Below, in pieces: positions 49,353 through 57,495 of a stretch of DNA of 64,000 nucleotides. The stretch is from a virus. The stretch spans positions 17,956 to 81,955 of IMG/VR virus record IMGVR_UViG_3300035661_000038; one strand, 5' to 3'. Both the position numbers and the translations under genes were made by a program. The notes beneath the pieces are model-generated. The model was not told where the DNA came from. It worked only from the letters and a program-made list of their open reading frames with translations, and did not search any database. The first letter of the stretch is position 1; every line of letters begins with the position of its first letter.

Positions 49353-49889
49353 CTACCCGATCGAGAGCGCCGGAAAACCCAGCTCACTCAGCCCGTAGTT
49401 CGCGATGACAAAGGCGTCGCCCTCGTCGACGCTACGCCGCCACCCGAGCTCGCGCAGCCGGCGCGCGACCTCCTCCTTGATGCCCTTGCCGGTGCCGCGC
49501 CCGAGGAACAGCTTGCGTGCCGTCGTGTTGCTGATCGGCTTCGCGACGATTCCGAGCTCGCGCCAGATCGTGCTCTTCACAGTGCCACCGATCTCACCAA
49601 GCTGATGAGCCGAGTGCTGCATCGCGAACGAGTAGTTCTCGACGAAGACGTGCGTGACGTGCTCGCCGGCGAGGAACGCGACCACCTCGTTCGCGATCAT
49701 CACCAACCGGCGCACACGCGCCTCGTGGTCGGCATCCGCGTTCGAGCCCTTGAGCTTCTCGCCGATGCGCACCGACGACACGCACGCGATGTCGCACTCC
49801 CACGACCGCGCATCGATCACCGAGATGCCAGTACCAGTGAGCGACAGATCGAGCCCCGCGACGATGACATGCTGCTTGATGCGAGGCAT
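49353..49889 (-). CDS. RuvC-like Holliday junction resolvase
   Basis: 178 residues from ATG 49889. IVAGLDLSLTGTGISVIDA gives the first Asp of the RNase H fold, HVFVENYSFAMQHSAHQLGE the second acidic residue, and RSVDEGDAFVIANYG the C-terminal Asp pair, matching RuvC-type nucleases. It would resolve recombination intermediates before packaging. TAGGGT lies 7 nt before the start and there is no Shine-Dalgarno. Begins MPRIKQ. Confidence 0.75.
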   Translation of the reverse strand: MPRIKQHVIVAGLDLSLTGTGISVIDARSWECDIACVSSVRIGEKLKGSNADADHEARVRRLVMIANEVVAFLAGEHVTHVFVENYSFAMQHSAHQLGEIGGTVKSTIWRELGIVAKPISNTTARKLFLGRGTGKGIKEEVARRLRELGWRRSVDEGDAFVIANYGLSELGFPALSIG

Positions 49890-49896
49890 GGACTCG

Positions 49897-49902
49897 ACCC
49901 TA
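49897..49902 (-). promoter_or_regulatory. Late-type -10 candidate (TAGGGT)
   Basis: Seven nt before the resolvase ATG. Its TAG is also the stop of the small zinc gene upstream. Confidence 0.4.
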
Positions 49903-50049
49903 ACCTTCCGGAGTCCAGCCATACACCGCGATCATCACGACGATCCGCGGCGGCCAACACGCTCGCGCGTGACGCGGTTGGTTCGGGCGCGAGATCGGCC
50001 GCCGGCAGAACGGGCACGGCCGCGACTCGTGGTTGAGTACCCACGTCAC
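49900..50049 (-). CDS. Small zinc-knuckle protein
   Basis: 49 residues from GTG 50049, overlapping the methyltransferase stop by GTGA. CPFC (about 12) and HARAC (about 32) make a C2HC zinc finger. Unknown function. Confidence 0.5.
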   Translation of the reverse strand: MTWVLNHESRPCPFCRRPISRPNQPRHARACWPPRIVVMIAVYGWTPEG

Positions 50050-50429
50050 GCAACGACTCCCGATTGCCGCGCGAGGTGCTCGGCGTGCGCGGGTGGGATC
50101 GCCTGCGAAAGCTTTCCGACCGACATCCAATCGATCCCCATCGCGGCCCGCTGCACGTCGAGCGGGATGCGCCACACGCCAACCTCGACGGTCTTGCGCC
50201 GGTTCGTGCGGTTCGTCGCCTGCGGAAACCGCGCTTCCCACCGCGAATGGTCACAACGGCTTGGCGGCGCCGCCGCGAACGACGTCTCGAAGATCCGATG
50301 CCGCCGCACATCAAGCCCGAACACCGACCCGCAGAGCATCAGCGGGTCTTCGAGCGGCGCGCCGACAACGTTCTCGATCACATACGAGATACCCGACGCG
50401 CATAGCCTCTCACGCACCACGAGGATCAT
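50046..50429 (-). CDS. Cytosine DNA methyltransferase, C-terminal half
   Basis: 127 residues in this frame. ISYVIENVVGAPLEDP (ENV motif VI), LCGSVFGLDVRRHRIFET (motif VIII) are typical of C5 methyltransferases. The catalytic PCQ half lies in the upstream frame; the two overlap by 20 nt and differ by +1. A (GA)8 tract sits exactly at the junction. An ATG (50429) follows the tract with purines upstream, so separate translation is possible. Confidence 0.7.
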   Translation of the reverse strand: MILVVRERLCASGISYVIENVVGAPLEDPLMLCGSVFGLDVRRHRIFETSFAAAPPSRCDHSRWEARFPQATNRTNRRKTVEVGVWRIPLDVQRAAMGIDWMSVGKLSQAIPPAHAEHLARQSGVVA

Positions 50430-50730
50430 GTTCTCTCTCTCTCTCTCGCACGTGATCGGGACGACACTTGTACGCGGTGAACGCCTGACACGGAGGCGAC
50501 GCCCAGATGAAGTCGAACCCGTCGAGCGGGTACTCAGACTGCTCCTCGACGTCGACGCCCGTTACGATGAAACCGGCGCGCGCGAGCCCCATCGACGCGC
50601 CGCCCGCACAGCAGAAAAGATCGAGCGCACGCGGGATTCGCCTACGAGGCACAGCGAGCCCCTTCGGAAGCACAAGCACCTCCACCTTCGCCTCGCTAGG
50701 CAACGACACGCGCTCTCGCCCACTTGCCAT
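50410..50730 (-). CDS. Cytosine DNA methyltransferase, N-terminal half
   Basis: 106 residues from ATG 50730, overlapping the SbcC-like stop. ALDLFCCAGGASMGLARAGF is motif I (SAM binding) and IWASPPCQAFTAY is motif IV with the catalytic Cys. The frame runs into REREREHDPRGA and stops at 50410 because of the (GA)8 phase. One more GA unit or two fewer would join it to the C-terminal half as one enzyme of about 230 residues. Confidence 0.7.
   Translation of the reverse strand: MASGRERVSLPSEAKVEVLVLPKGLAVPRRRIPRALDLFCCAGGASMGLARAGFIVTGVDVEEQSEYPLDGFDFIWASPPCQAFTAYKCRPDHVREREREHDPRGA
50432..50447 (-). repeat. (GA)8 dinucleotide repeat
   Basis: Eight GA units on the minus strand, at the junction of the two methyltransferase frames. 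Length changes of +1 or -2 units restore the frame. Confidence 0.9.
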
Positions 50731-52654
50731 CGCTGACCACCTCAATGCGACCGGGGAGCATCTCCACCGTGTCGGGCGAGTGCGAGATCACAAAAGCTTG
50801 CTCGATCGCATACCTACGAGAGAGAAAGCCCGCCAAGTGCGTGGCGAATGCTCGTCGATGAAATCGGTCAAGCGCGCCGAACGGCTCATCGATGAGCGCC
50901 ACGCTCCACGCACTGCTGCGATCCTCGCGAAGCCACGCCGACGCCGCGAGCTGCACCGCGCCGCCCGCGAGATCTTCCGCCGCACCGCTGCGGTTCGAGA
51001 GCTCGATCTCCAACTTGTTCACCAGATTCGGGCCACGTGCGGCGTTGCACCGAGTGCACGCCTTCACCTTCGCACTCGTCGGGAACGCAAGCCCACACGC
51101 GTCACACGACGTCGCGAGCCCGCTGCCCTCACGTGACCAGCGCACGCTCACCGAGAGCCCCACGCCGGCGTCGGCGAGCATGTCGTTCGCGAGCGCCTCG
51201 ATCTCACCAAGCGCGCCCTCGGCGAGCCGACGCTGGATCCCATGCTTGCCGATCACGGCGAGACAGGCGCGCGAGAGCTCGACCTCGGCGCGCTCCGCGG
51301 CAAGCGCCGTCTGGAGCCGCGCGATCTCCGCGTCCGCTCGCGCGATCTCCGAGATCACGCGCCGGATCGCATCGCGCTCCGTCCTCAGATCCACAACCTC
51401 GTTCTGCGCGGCGTCGAGCGCCGCCTGGAGCGGCTCGCGCGCCACCGAGATACCAATGCCCGCGTCCAACGCCGCATCGATCTGGTCCTGGAGCGTGCCC
51501 GCGCGCTCGCGCATCGACTCCAGCCGCGCGCGCCGACGTTCGAGATCCTGGGCATCGCGCTCCGCGTCGCTCGCATCGCTCGCGGCCACACGGCGCGCTT
51601 CTTCGAGCCGTTCGCGATCCTTCTCCGCCGCGTCGAGCAGCGCTCGGTTCTCCGTCCGCCGCGCGTTGATCTGCGCGCGCGCCGGGCACTCCATCTCCGC
51701 GACCGGGCACCGCCCGTCGAACTGCCCCGACGCGACGGCGCGGCGCTTGTGGACAAGCGCAGAGGCGGCGCTGACATCAGCAGCAAGCTTGGCCGCGTCG
51801 TGACGAAGACGCACTGCGCGCTCAGTAATGTTCTCCGCGTCGCAGTCGGCGATGTCTTCCGCGAGCAGCTTGCCATCGACGTTGAGCTTGCCGAGCTCGC
51901 AACGCGCCGCTTCGAGGCGCCACGCCGCCTCGTTCGCGTCAATCGCGGCACGCGCGGCGTCGTACTTCTCTTGCGCAACGACGAGATCCACTTCGCACGA
52001 CGCGAGATCGCCCGCGAGCTCGGCCGACTCCTTCGCGTTCGCCGACGCGAGCGAGCGCGCGCGGAGCTCCATCTGGATCGTCAACGCACGCTCCAACTTC
52101 TCGACGCGCTCGACGAGCGTCGACAGCGCATCGCTTTCAGCCTTCTCGGCAGCCTGGAGCGGGCCGAGCCGCAACCACCCCGACACAATGTCCATGCGCT
52201 CACTCGCGCGCATCAACACAAGCCGTCCCATCGCCCGCTGCTCGAAGTACGAGCTCGCACGGAAGTCTTCTGACGAAAGCCCGATCGCGCGCACGATCTC
52301 CGCCTCCGCCGCCTCACCCATCGCCGCCTCACCGCCGCTCGCCGGATACCACCATACCTTCGTCGCACCCGAGCCGCTCCGAGAGCGCGTGATGCGAGCA
52401 CCGTTGTCGAACCTCAAGACCACCTCACCCGCCGTCTCGCCGCGCGAGATCCACCCGCCCGCCGTCGAATGGATGTGGCGCCCGTAAAGGCCAAACTCAA
52501 TCGCGCGCAGCAGCGAGCTCTTGCCCGCCCAGTTCGAGGCGTCAGGGTTGTCTGCGCGCTGCGCGACGATCGCGTAGGTCTTCGCTTCGAGATCGAGCAG
52601 ATGCTCACCGCGGTAGCATTCCCAGTTCCGAATCTTGATCGAAGCGATACGCAC
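50696..52654 (-). CDS. SbcC/Rad50-like ATPase
   Basis: 652 residues from GTG 52654 (AGGAGG upstream). N-terminal P-loop is SNWAGKSSLLRAIEF (about 40-55), an altered G-x-N-G-x-G-K-S. Two long coiled-coil arms flank CPVAEMECPARAQ (about 325), a zinc-hook variant. A zinc ribbon (CDACGLAFPTSAKVKACTRC, about 510) interrupts the C-terminal lobe; then VALIDEPFGALDR (Walker B) and VISHSPD. With the SbcD-like nuclease it would process DNA ends. Its stop lies inside the methyltransferase gene start. Confidence 0.8.
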   Translation of the reverse strand: MRIASIKIRNWECYRGEHLLDLEAKTYAIVAQRADNPDASNWAGKSSLLRAIEFGLYGRHIHSTAGGWISRGETAGEVVLRFDNGARITRSRSGSGATKVWWYPASGGEAAMGEAAEAEIVRAIGLSSEDFRASSYFEQRAMGRLVLMRASERMDIVSGWLRLGPLQAAEKAESDALSTLVERVEKLERALTIQMELRARSLASANAKESAELAGDLASCEVDLVVAQEKYDAARAAIDANEAAWRLEAARCELGKLNVDGKLLAEDIADCDAENITERAVRLRHDAAKLAADVSAASALVHKRRAVASGQFDGRCPVAEMECPARAQINARRTENRALLDAAEKDRERLEEARRVAASDASDAERDAQDLERRRARLESMRERAGTLQDQIDAALDAGIGISVAREPLQAALDAAQNEVVDLRTERDAIRRVISEIARADAEIARLQTALAAERAEVELSRACLAVIGKHGIQRRLAEGALGEIEALANDMLADAGVGLSVSVRWSREGSGLATSCDACGLAFPTSAKVKACTRCNAARGPNLVNKLEIELSNRSGAAEDLAGGAVQLAASAWLREDRSSAWSVALIDEPFGALDRFHRRAFATHLAGFLSRRYAIEQAFVISHSPDTVEMLPGRIEVVSDGKWARARVVA

Positions 52655-52663
52655 GCGCGCCTC

Positions 52664-53035
52664 CTACTGCGGCCAGCCCTCACGCTCGGCGCGCGCCTTG
52701 AACCTCACGACGTCGACCGAGTACGCAGTGCCATCCTCGGCAGGCGTGACCTCGGGCCAGAGCCGATGCAGCTCCCGCTCGTAGATGTCCGCCTCGTCGG
52801 CGATGCGGCGCTGGAGGTCAGGCAGCGTCACAAGCCCCTTCTCGACAAGCAACGCGGTGAGCGCGTTGAGCTCGCAGCGCTGGTAATGGCGACACTCGTC
52901 GAGCTCGCGGAACTGCTTGAATGCGCCGTTGTTGTTCGTCGCCATGCCCGCGATGCGCCCGACCGCGTAATGCGCGTACAGCCGCAACCGCATGAACGCT
53001 CGCATCAATCTCGTCTCATGGTCGATCACGCCCAT
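52664..53035 (-). CDS. Hypothetical helical protein
   Basis: 123 residues from ATG 53035 with a strong AGGAGG 6 nt upstream. Helical N-terminus (RLMRAFMRLRLYAHYAVGRI), two Cys, charged rest. It separates the SbcC and SbcD genes together with two smaller genes. Family unknown. Confidence 0.55.
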   Translation of the reverse strand: MGVIDHETRLMRAFMRLRLYAHYAVGRIAGMATNNNGAFKQFRELDECRHYQRCELNALTALLVEKGLVTLPDLQRRIADEADIYERELHRLWPEVTPAEDGTAYSVDVVRFKARAEREGWPQ

Positions 53036-53044
53036 AGGTTCCTC

Positions 53045-53497
53045 CTAAAGCCCCACTTCACCGAGCCGGCGTTCGACCCGCGCGAGCAACGCCGCGTGGT
53101 CCGGGTAAGACGATGCCGCGACGATCTCCCCCGCGACGTCGCGCGCGCCGACGCGCTGGATGTGGCGGACGCGCTGCTGAGTGACGACAGCGCTACGCCG
53201 CGTCGGCAGGACGCGGACAGCGACGGCGTAGCGCTCGACCCAATCACGCGCCCGAGCAACATCCGCCAGCGGGCAGTCGACCGGCGGACGGAGCCGGACG
53301 ATCGACCCCTTCACGAGCCCACCGTACGTCTCCTCGGCGTTCGAGTGCGTCCAGAACGGGCTGTCCGCGTCGAAGGTGACGAGACGCGCGGTGGCGACCT
53401 CGACGTGCTTGGCGAGCGGCGGACCAAAAGGCGCCTTTTGGTCGTCGACGGACGCCGGCGTCGGCATCGAGATCCTCGGCATCGGGATCCTCGGCAT
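53045..53497 (-). CDS. Hypothetical protein with tandem MPRIP start
   Basis: 150 residues from ATG 53497, overlapping the previous stop by TGATG. The start is a 15-bp tandem repeat giving MPRIPMPRISMPTPAS. Palindrome copy 12 is translated in frame as DDQKAPFG near residue 20. The remaining 120 residues look folded (VEVATARLVTFDADSPFW; KGSIVRLRPPVDCPLADV). Function unknown. Confidence 0.55.
   Translation of the reverse strand: MPRIPMPRISMPTPASVDDQKAPFGPPLAKHVEVATARLVTFDADSPFWTHSNAEETYGGLVKGSIVRLRPPVDCPLADVARARDWVERYAVAVRVLPTRRSAVVTQQRVRHIQRVGARDVAGEIVAASSYPDHAALLARVERRLGEVGL
53422..53443. repeat. 22-bp palindrome, copy 12
   Basis: Symmetric copy (GGCGCC) inside a reading frame, near its 5' end rather than its 3' end. 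Confidence 0.9.
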
Positions 53498-53589
53498 CAG
53501 AATCCCCTCACGATCCGCGCTTCGACTTCGGCGGTCGTGCACGCATCGACGATGCTCTGCCCCTCCAACCGATCGTTCTCTCGCGACAT
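53497..53589 (-). CDS. Small 30-residue protein
   Basis: MSRENDRLEGQSIVDACTTA and ten more residues, ATG 53589 to TGA 53497, 2 nt after the SbcD-like stop and overlapping the next ATG by one base. Third positions are G/C-rich. Unknown. Confidence 0.5.
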   Translation of the reverse strand: MSRENDRLEGQSIVDACTTAEVEARIVRGF

Positions 53590-53591
53590 CC

Positions 53592-54356
53592 TCAGACCTC
53601 CAGGAGCAGGTAGCCGGGACGGTTGCGCTCCTCGCCGAACGTCAGCCGCGCGAGCGACCCGACGACGTAAAGCGACGTCTCACCGAACCCGTTGGTGGTC
53701 GGCGGCCCCTCGAAGACACGTTGCGCGCCGGCGTCGAGCCGGTAGACGCCGCGCTCGTGGTAGTGCCCCGAGACCACAACCGCGGCGTTGGTCGCGATCT
53801 GCCGAATCGGCAGCGCGCGCTCGGCGCCGCGGGGCATCTCGTTGGTCTCCTCGCCCGGGTCGATGCCAGGGATCGTGAGGTGCGAGAACACGACGAGCGA
53901 CCGCTTCGACTGCTGCGCCGCGAGCTCGGCGAACGCCGCCGCGTAGTCGACGCCACCCGCGACGTGCGGAAGCGCGATGACGTCGTGCGACCACCCAGGC
54001 CACGCAAAGCGCGCGGGCTTCTCGGCGACGAGCGTATGAAAGTCGAGCGCCCGGAGCGGCGAGAGCGACGTGGTGCCGAACCCGTCGCCCACGACGTCGT
54101 GGTTACCCGCGATCCATAACGTCGGAATCCCGCAGTTGCCGAGCGCGGTGGCGATACCGATCGCAACCTCGACACACCGCAAGACCACCGACCCCGAATC
54201 AGGGTCGCAGAGGTCACCGACGAACGCGAACAGGTCGGCCCCACCCGACGCCGCGGCATCGGCCGCCGCGCGCATCGCGTCGCGGATCTCGTCGAACCGC
54301 GCCACGCCCGCGGTCGTCCAATCGAGGTGCGCGTCTGAACAAGCAACGATCTTCAC
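53592..54356 (-). CDS. SbcD/Mre11-like nuclease
   Basis: 254 residues from GTG 54356. VKIVACSDAHLDW (D-x-H), FAFVGDLCDP (G-D), IAGNHDVVGDG (G-N-H-D), VVFSHLTIPG and VVSGHYHERG are the five metallophosphoesterase motifs in order. The fold is that of SbcD/Mre11, minus most of the C-terminal capping domain. Its partner ATPase gene lies 0.9 kb downstream. GTGA overlaps the stop of the ThyX-like fragment. Confidence 0.8.
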   Translation of the reverse strand: MKIVACSDAHLDWTTAGVARFDEIRDAMRAAADAAASGGADLFAFVGDLCDPDSGSVVLRCVEVAIGIATALGNCGIPTLWIAGNHDVVGDGFGTTSLSPLRALDFHTLVAEKPARFAWPGWSHDVIALPHVAGGVDYAAAFAELAAQQSKRSLVVFSHLTIPGIDPGEETNEMPRGAERALPIRQIATNAAVVVSGHYHERGVYRLDAGAQRVFEGPPTTNGFGETSLYVVGSLARLTFGEERNRPGYLLLEV

Positions 54357-54493
54357 CGCGACCTCCGCTTCCACGGCGCGGCGAGCTTGAAGCCCTTCGC
54401 CGTCGACATCCTCGCGGCTTCGATGAACCGCTCGTCGCTCCCCCACGTCTCGTCGACTTCGACGTATCCGTGATCCAGAAGTTCGATTCGCAT
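54353..54493 (-). CDS. ThyX-like N-terminal fragment
   Basis: 46 residues, MRIELLDHGYVEVDETWGSD then ERFIEAARMSTAKGF, which is the conserved N-terminus of flavin-dependent thymidylate synthase (L-L-D-x-G-x-V..., S-D, A-A-R-x-S). After GF the sequence diverges and stops (KLAAPWKRRSR), so the catalytic body, about 180 residues, is missing. The frame is clean and its stop overlaps the next start. It may be a decayed gene or a small protein made from that domain. Confidence 0.55.
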   Translation of the reverse strand: MRIELLDHGYVEVDETWGSDERFIEAARMSTAKGFKLAAPWKRRSR

Positions 54494-54496
54494 CCG

Positions 54497-55765
54497 TCAA
54501 CTCTCCACAACACCATCAGCGTCATGCTCGATCGGCGGCGCCTTCTCAAACGCCGCGCGCACCTCGCGCTCCAACGCCACAACGAGATCAGGCGACTCGT
54601 GAAGCAGCTTGAGCGCCTTGAGCTCGCCCTGGACCTTCTTCCCGACGAACGTGATCCACGAGCCGCTCTCATCGACGACTCCGAGCCGCCGCCCGAGCTC
54701 CAGGAGATCACGCGGCCGATCGAACCCCTCGGGGAACATCGACCCGTTCGACGTGTGGAAATACGCAACCTGCACGCGGTCGGTCTTCTGCGCGACCTTG
54801 GTCTTGTGAATGGTGATGCGGTGACGCTCGCCGATCGCAGGCAAGCGCTCCTCGCCCTTCTCAGCCTTACGCTCGTAAACCCATCCCGCGCGCTCGACGC
54901 GGATGGCCTGCGACGCCTCGTAATAGAGCGACTTGCCGCCGCCGACCTTGAACGCGCGCCCCGCAGCCTTGTCGCGCGCGTCAGCATCCGGGTCCTCAGC
55001 CTCGCGCGCAATCACGAGCATCGCCGTCTGCGTCGAGGCGAGGAGCGGCACGAGCTCGTCCATCCACGCCGCATTCATCGCCGCGCGGATCTGCGCCGCG
55101 CGCCCACCGTACCCGTCGACACCATGCTTCTCAGCACCCTCGACGAGCTTCTTCATCAGGTTCTGCGGCACGAGCTTGCGGATCGAGTCAACGACGATGA
55201 GCGCAGAGGTGTCCGGCGCGATCTTGCTGTCAGAGCGGAGGCGCGCGATCTCGCGGCAGAAGTCGCGCACCGCGTCGACCGTCGCTTCGTACGACGTCGG
55301 CCGCATCGCGAAGAACCGATCCGAGTCAGCGTGTGCACCCAGGAGGTGCTCCACCCAATCGAGCGGCGTCGTGAACTCCGCGTCGATGAGCGCGGCGTAG
55401 TGGTTCCGCGCAAGAAAGCTCCCGATGAGCCCGAGCGCGTAGATCGTCTTGCCGTGGTTCGACGGACCGTGAAGCAACATGAACCGCTCGATCGGCAACC
55501 CGCCGACGCCGCCCGCGTGGTCGTACTGGACGAACCACGTCGGCACCGCCCTCACAAGCCGGAGCACCTCGCGCGCGGGTCGGAACCCGCCGAAACGGTC
55601 CGCCACATTGTCGAGATCCTTCTGCCTGGCGCGCGAGCTCTCGCGACTCGCGACACGCGCGGCAGGCTTCTTAGCCGCGGGCTTCTTAGCTACAGGCTTC
55701 TTCGTCGTCTTCTTGACCGCGGGCTTCTTCGCCGCCGCGATCGGCATCGGCTCGCGAGGCATCAT
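54497..55765 (-). CDS. RecA-like recombinase/ATPase with basic tail
   Basis: 422 residues from ATG 55765. Walker A LLHGPSNHGKTIYALGLIGS (about 95), Walker B ALIVVDSIRKLVP (about 195), and VPLLASTQTAMLVIARE (about 255) fit the RecA/DnaB-like core of phage recombinases. Before it, residues 5-45 are a Lys/Ala/Pro-rich histone-H1-like tail (AAAKKPAVKKTTKKPVAKKP) likely to bind DNA. Overlaps the upstream gene by 4 nt. Confidence 0.75.
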   Translation of the reverse strand: MMPREPMPIAAAKKPAVKKTTKKPVAKKPAAKKPAARVASRESSRARQKDLDNVADRFGGFRPAREVLRLVRAVPTWFVQYDHAGGVGGLPIERFMLLHGPSNHGKTIYALGLIGSFLARNHYAALIDAEFTTPLDWVEHLLGAHADSDRFFAMRPTSYEATVDAVRDFCREIARLRSDSKIAPDTSALIVVDSIRKLVPQNLMKKLVEGAEKHGVDGYGGRAAQIRAAMNAAWMDELVPLLASTQTAMLVIAREAEDPDADARDKAAGRAFKVGGGKSLYYEASQAIRVERAGWVYERKAEKGEERLPAIGERHRITIHKTKVAQKTDRVQVAYFHTSNGSMFPEGFDRPRDLLELGRRLGVVDESGSWITFVGKKVQGELKALKLLHESPDLVVALEREVRAAFEKAPPIEHDADGVVES

Positions 55766-56037
55766 CCCGCCTTGCCCGCAACGAGCCCGACGAACTGCAC
55801 GCCGTGCATCTCGAAGCCGCTCGACGGGCGCTTGAGCGCGACGAGGCTCACTACGCTCTCGGACGGCAGCGACACACACAGCTCCGTCCGCCGCGCACGG
55901 GCGGCGTCGAGCGCCCGGACGATCTCGTCGGGCCGCGTGTCATCGAAGAACACGACGTCGTGGACCCGACGACCCGCAACAACGTGGATGTAGTTGTTCG
56001 CGCGACTGCGCGCGGGAATCGAAATTGAGATCCTCAT
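55762..56037 (-). CDS. Hypothetical protein
   Basis: 91 residues (MRISISIPARSRANNYIHVV), alpha/beta with FFDDTRPDEIVRALDAARAR. Sits between the replication zinc protein and RecA. Unknown; a single-strand binding or regulator role is conceivable. Confidence 0.5.
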   Translation of the reverse strand: MRISISIPARSRANNYIHVVAGRRVHDVVFFDDTRPDEIVRALDAARARRTELCVSLPSESVVSLVALKRPSSGFEMHGVQFVGLVAGKAG

Positions 56038-56078
56038 CGCCTCTCACCTCCAGCGCGCGTCGATGCCGCGCATCGACG

Positions 56079-56108
56079 CAAAAGGGGGAGCCCACTCGGG
56101 CTCCCCCT
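56079..56108 (-). terminator. Intrinsic terminator
   Basis: AGGGGGAGCCC pairs with GGGCTCCCCCT (11 bp, ACTC loop), followed by TTTT on the minus strand, 20 nt after the gene at 56128. The best classical terminator in the window. Confidence 0.8.
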
Positions 56109-56127
56109 CTCGCACGTCACCGAGCTC

Positions 56128-57450
56128 TCAGAACGCGAGCTTGCGCTTGCCCGCTGCCGACGCCGACTCGACGGACGGCTTGGCCGCCACCTTGGGAGGG
56201 TCGGCCTTCTTCGTCTGCGGGGGCGGCGCCGCGGGCGCGGCGTCCTCGGCGTCGAGCGGCGCGCCGCACTTCGGGCACTCCGTCGCCGTCGCGCTCACCG
56301 GCTCGCCGCACTCCTCGCACTCGAACGGTAGATCGTCATCCTCGTCGTCGAACGGCGTGGAATCCGGCTTCGCCGAGCTCACGGCCGCGCGCGGCGCCGC
56401 GTCTTCGTAGTTCTCGTCACGACGCCGCGACGATGCCTTCGGCGGCTTGTCCTTCGAGTCGCGCGGCTTGCTCATGTCGTGGCCCTCGAAGATGCGATCC
56501 CACGGCAGCTCGACGAGCGAGTACCGCTCCATCAGCGCACGCAGCATCGCCGCGTCGCCCGGGACGCACTGATCATTCACACGATCGATCACCGCACGCG
56601 CGTCGGAGCGAATGAGCTTCTCGATCTCGTCGGTGAGCTCGACCTTCGAGAGAGCGAGATCGATCGCGTGGTACTTCTTGTTGAACTCCTTCTCTGCCGG
56701 CCGGTGATACCAGCGGATCGCGCACGGATTCCGCGCGAAGCTCCCCTCTTCGACCCCGAGACGATCGCGGCGGTCGGCGATGACGCCGCGGACCTTCTCC
56801 CCAAGCAACGCCGTCTCGACCGCGATCTGAACGCCACGCGAGGGTTCCTTGTTGTCGACGACGGCGAAGACATACGAGAGCTTCGCCATCATGTTCTCCT
56901 TCCAGACGTCCTTGAGCGACAACTTGGCGTCGCGGAACCTCTTGAAGGTGAGCGGCCCCTCGTCGGCGAAATCCTCGCGGTCACGCGGGAACCCGCCGTA
57001 AATGCCCGCTGCATGAATGACGACCGCATCCGCAGGGTCCGACCCCTCGAAACGGAAGATCGGCTCCAGCGGATCGATCTGTCCATCGAGCACCGCCACG
57101 CGAACGATGTCCGCCATACGGCACATCGGGCACCGGCACGGCGGCGCGACACGGTGACCGTCGTCGTCGATCTTGAACTGCTTCTTGAGAACCTCTTCGG
57201 ACTCGTGGCAGTTGAACTTCATCGACCAGACCACGCGCTCCATCTCACGCGTGTCCTTGTTCTCGCGCGTCTCGACCCGGTAAAAGCCGTGCTGCCACAC
57301 AGGCTTCGGCGAGAGCGCCGTGTGCATCCACGTGTCGACCTGGGGCGGCTCGCGCTTCTTCCAATTGCCGAGGAACTTGCCGCCGCCGCCACCGTCACGG
57401 CCACTGTGGGAGAGGAACTCGTCAAACGGATCGTGCTCGGTCGTGGACAT
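56128..57450 (-). CDS. Replication zinc-ribbon protein (ssDNA-binding candidate)
   Basis: 440 residues from ATG 57450. Acidic DPFDEFL start, a folded core with CRCPMCR near 105, and a second zinc ribbon (CEECG...CPKCG) near 370-390, then a Pro/Ala/Lys end. The CPMC knuckle inside a large core domain recalls gp32-like single-strand DNA-binding proteins of myoviruses, which also lie near polymerase and recombinase genes. It has its own early-type leader and a strong terminator, so it is probably abundant. Confidence 0.5.
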   Translation of the reverse strand: MSTTEHDPFDEFLSHSGRDGGGGGKFLGNWKKREPPQVDTWMHTALSPKPVWQHGFYRVETRENKDTREMERVVWSMKFNCHESEEVLKKQFKIDDDGHRVAPPCRCPMCRMADIVRVAVLDGQIDPLEPIFRFEGSDPADAVVIHAAGIYGGFPRDREDFADEGPLTFKRFRDAKLSLKDVWKENMMAKLSYVFAVVDNKEPSRGVQIAVETALLGEKVRGVIADRRDRLGVEEGSFARNPCAIRWYHRPAEKEFNKKYHAIDLALSKVELTDEIEKLIRSDARAVIDRVNDQCVPGDAAMLRALMERYSLVELPWDRIFEGHDMSKPRDSKDKPPKASSRRRDENYEDAAPRAAVSSAKPDSTPFDDEDDDLPFECEECGEPVSATATECPKCGAPLDAEDAAPAAPPPQTKKADPPKVAAKPSVESASAAGKRKLAF

Positions 57451-57495
57451 TGGGTCTCTCTTTCTTGGACCACGGGGCCAACCCCCACGGTCAAT

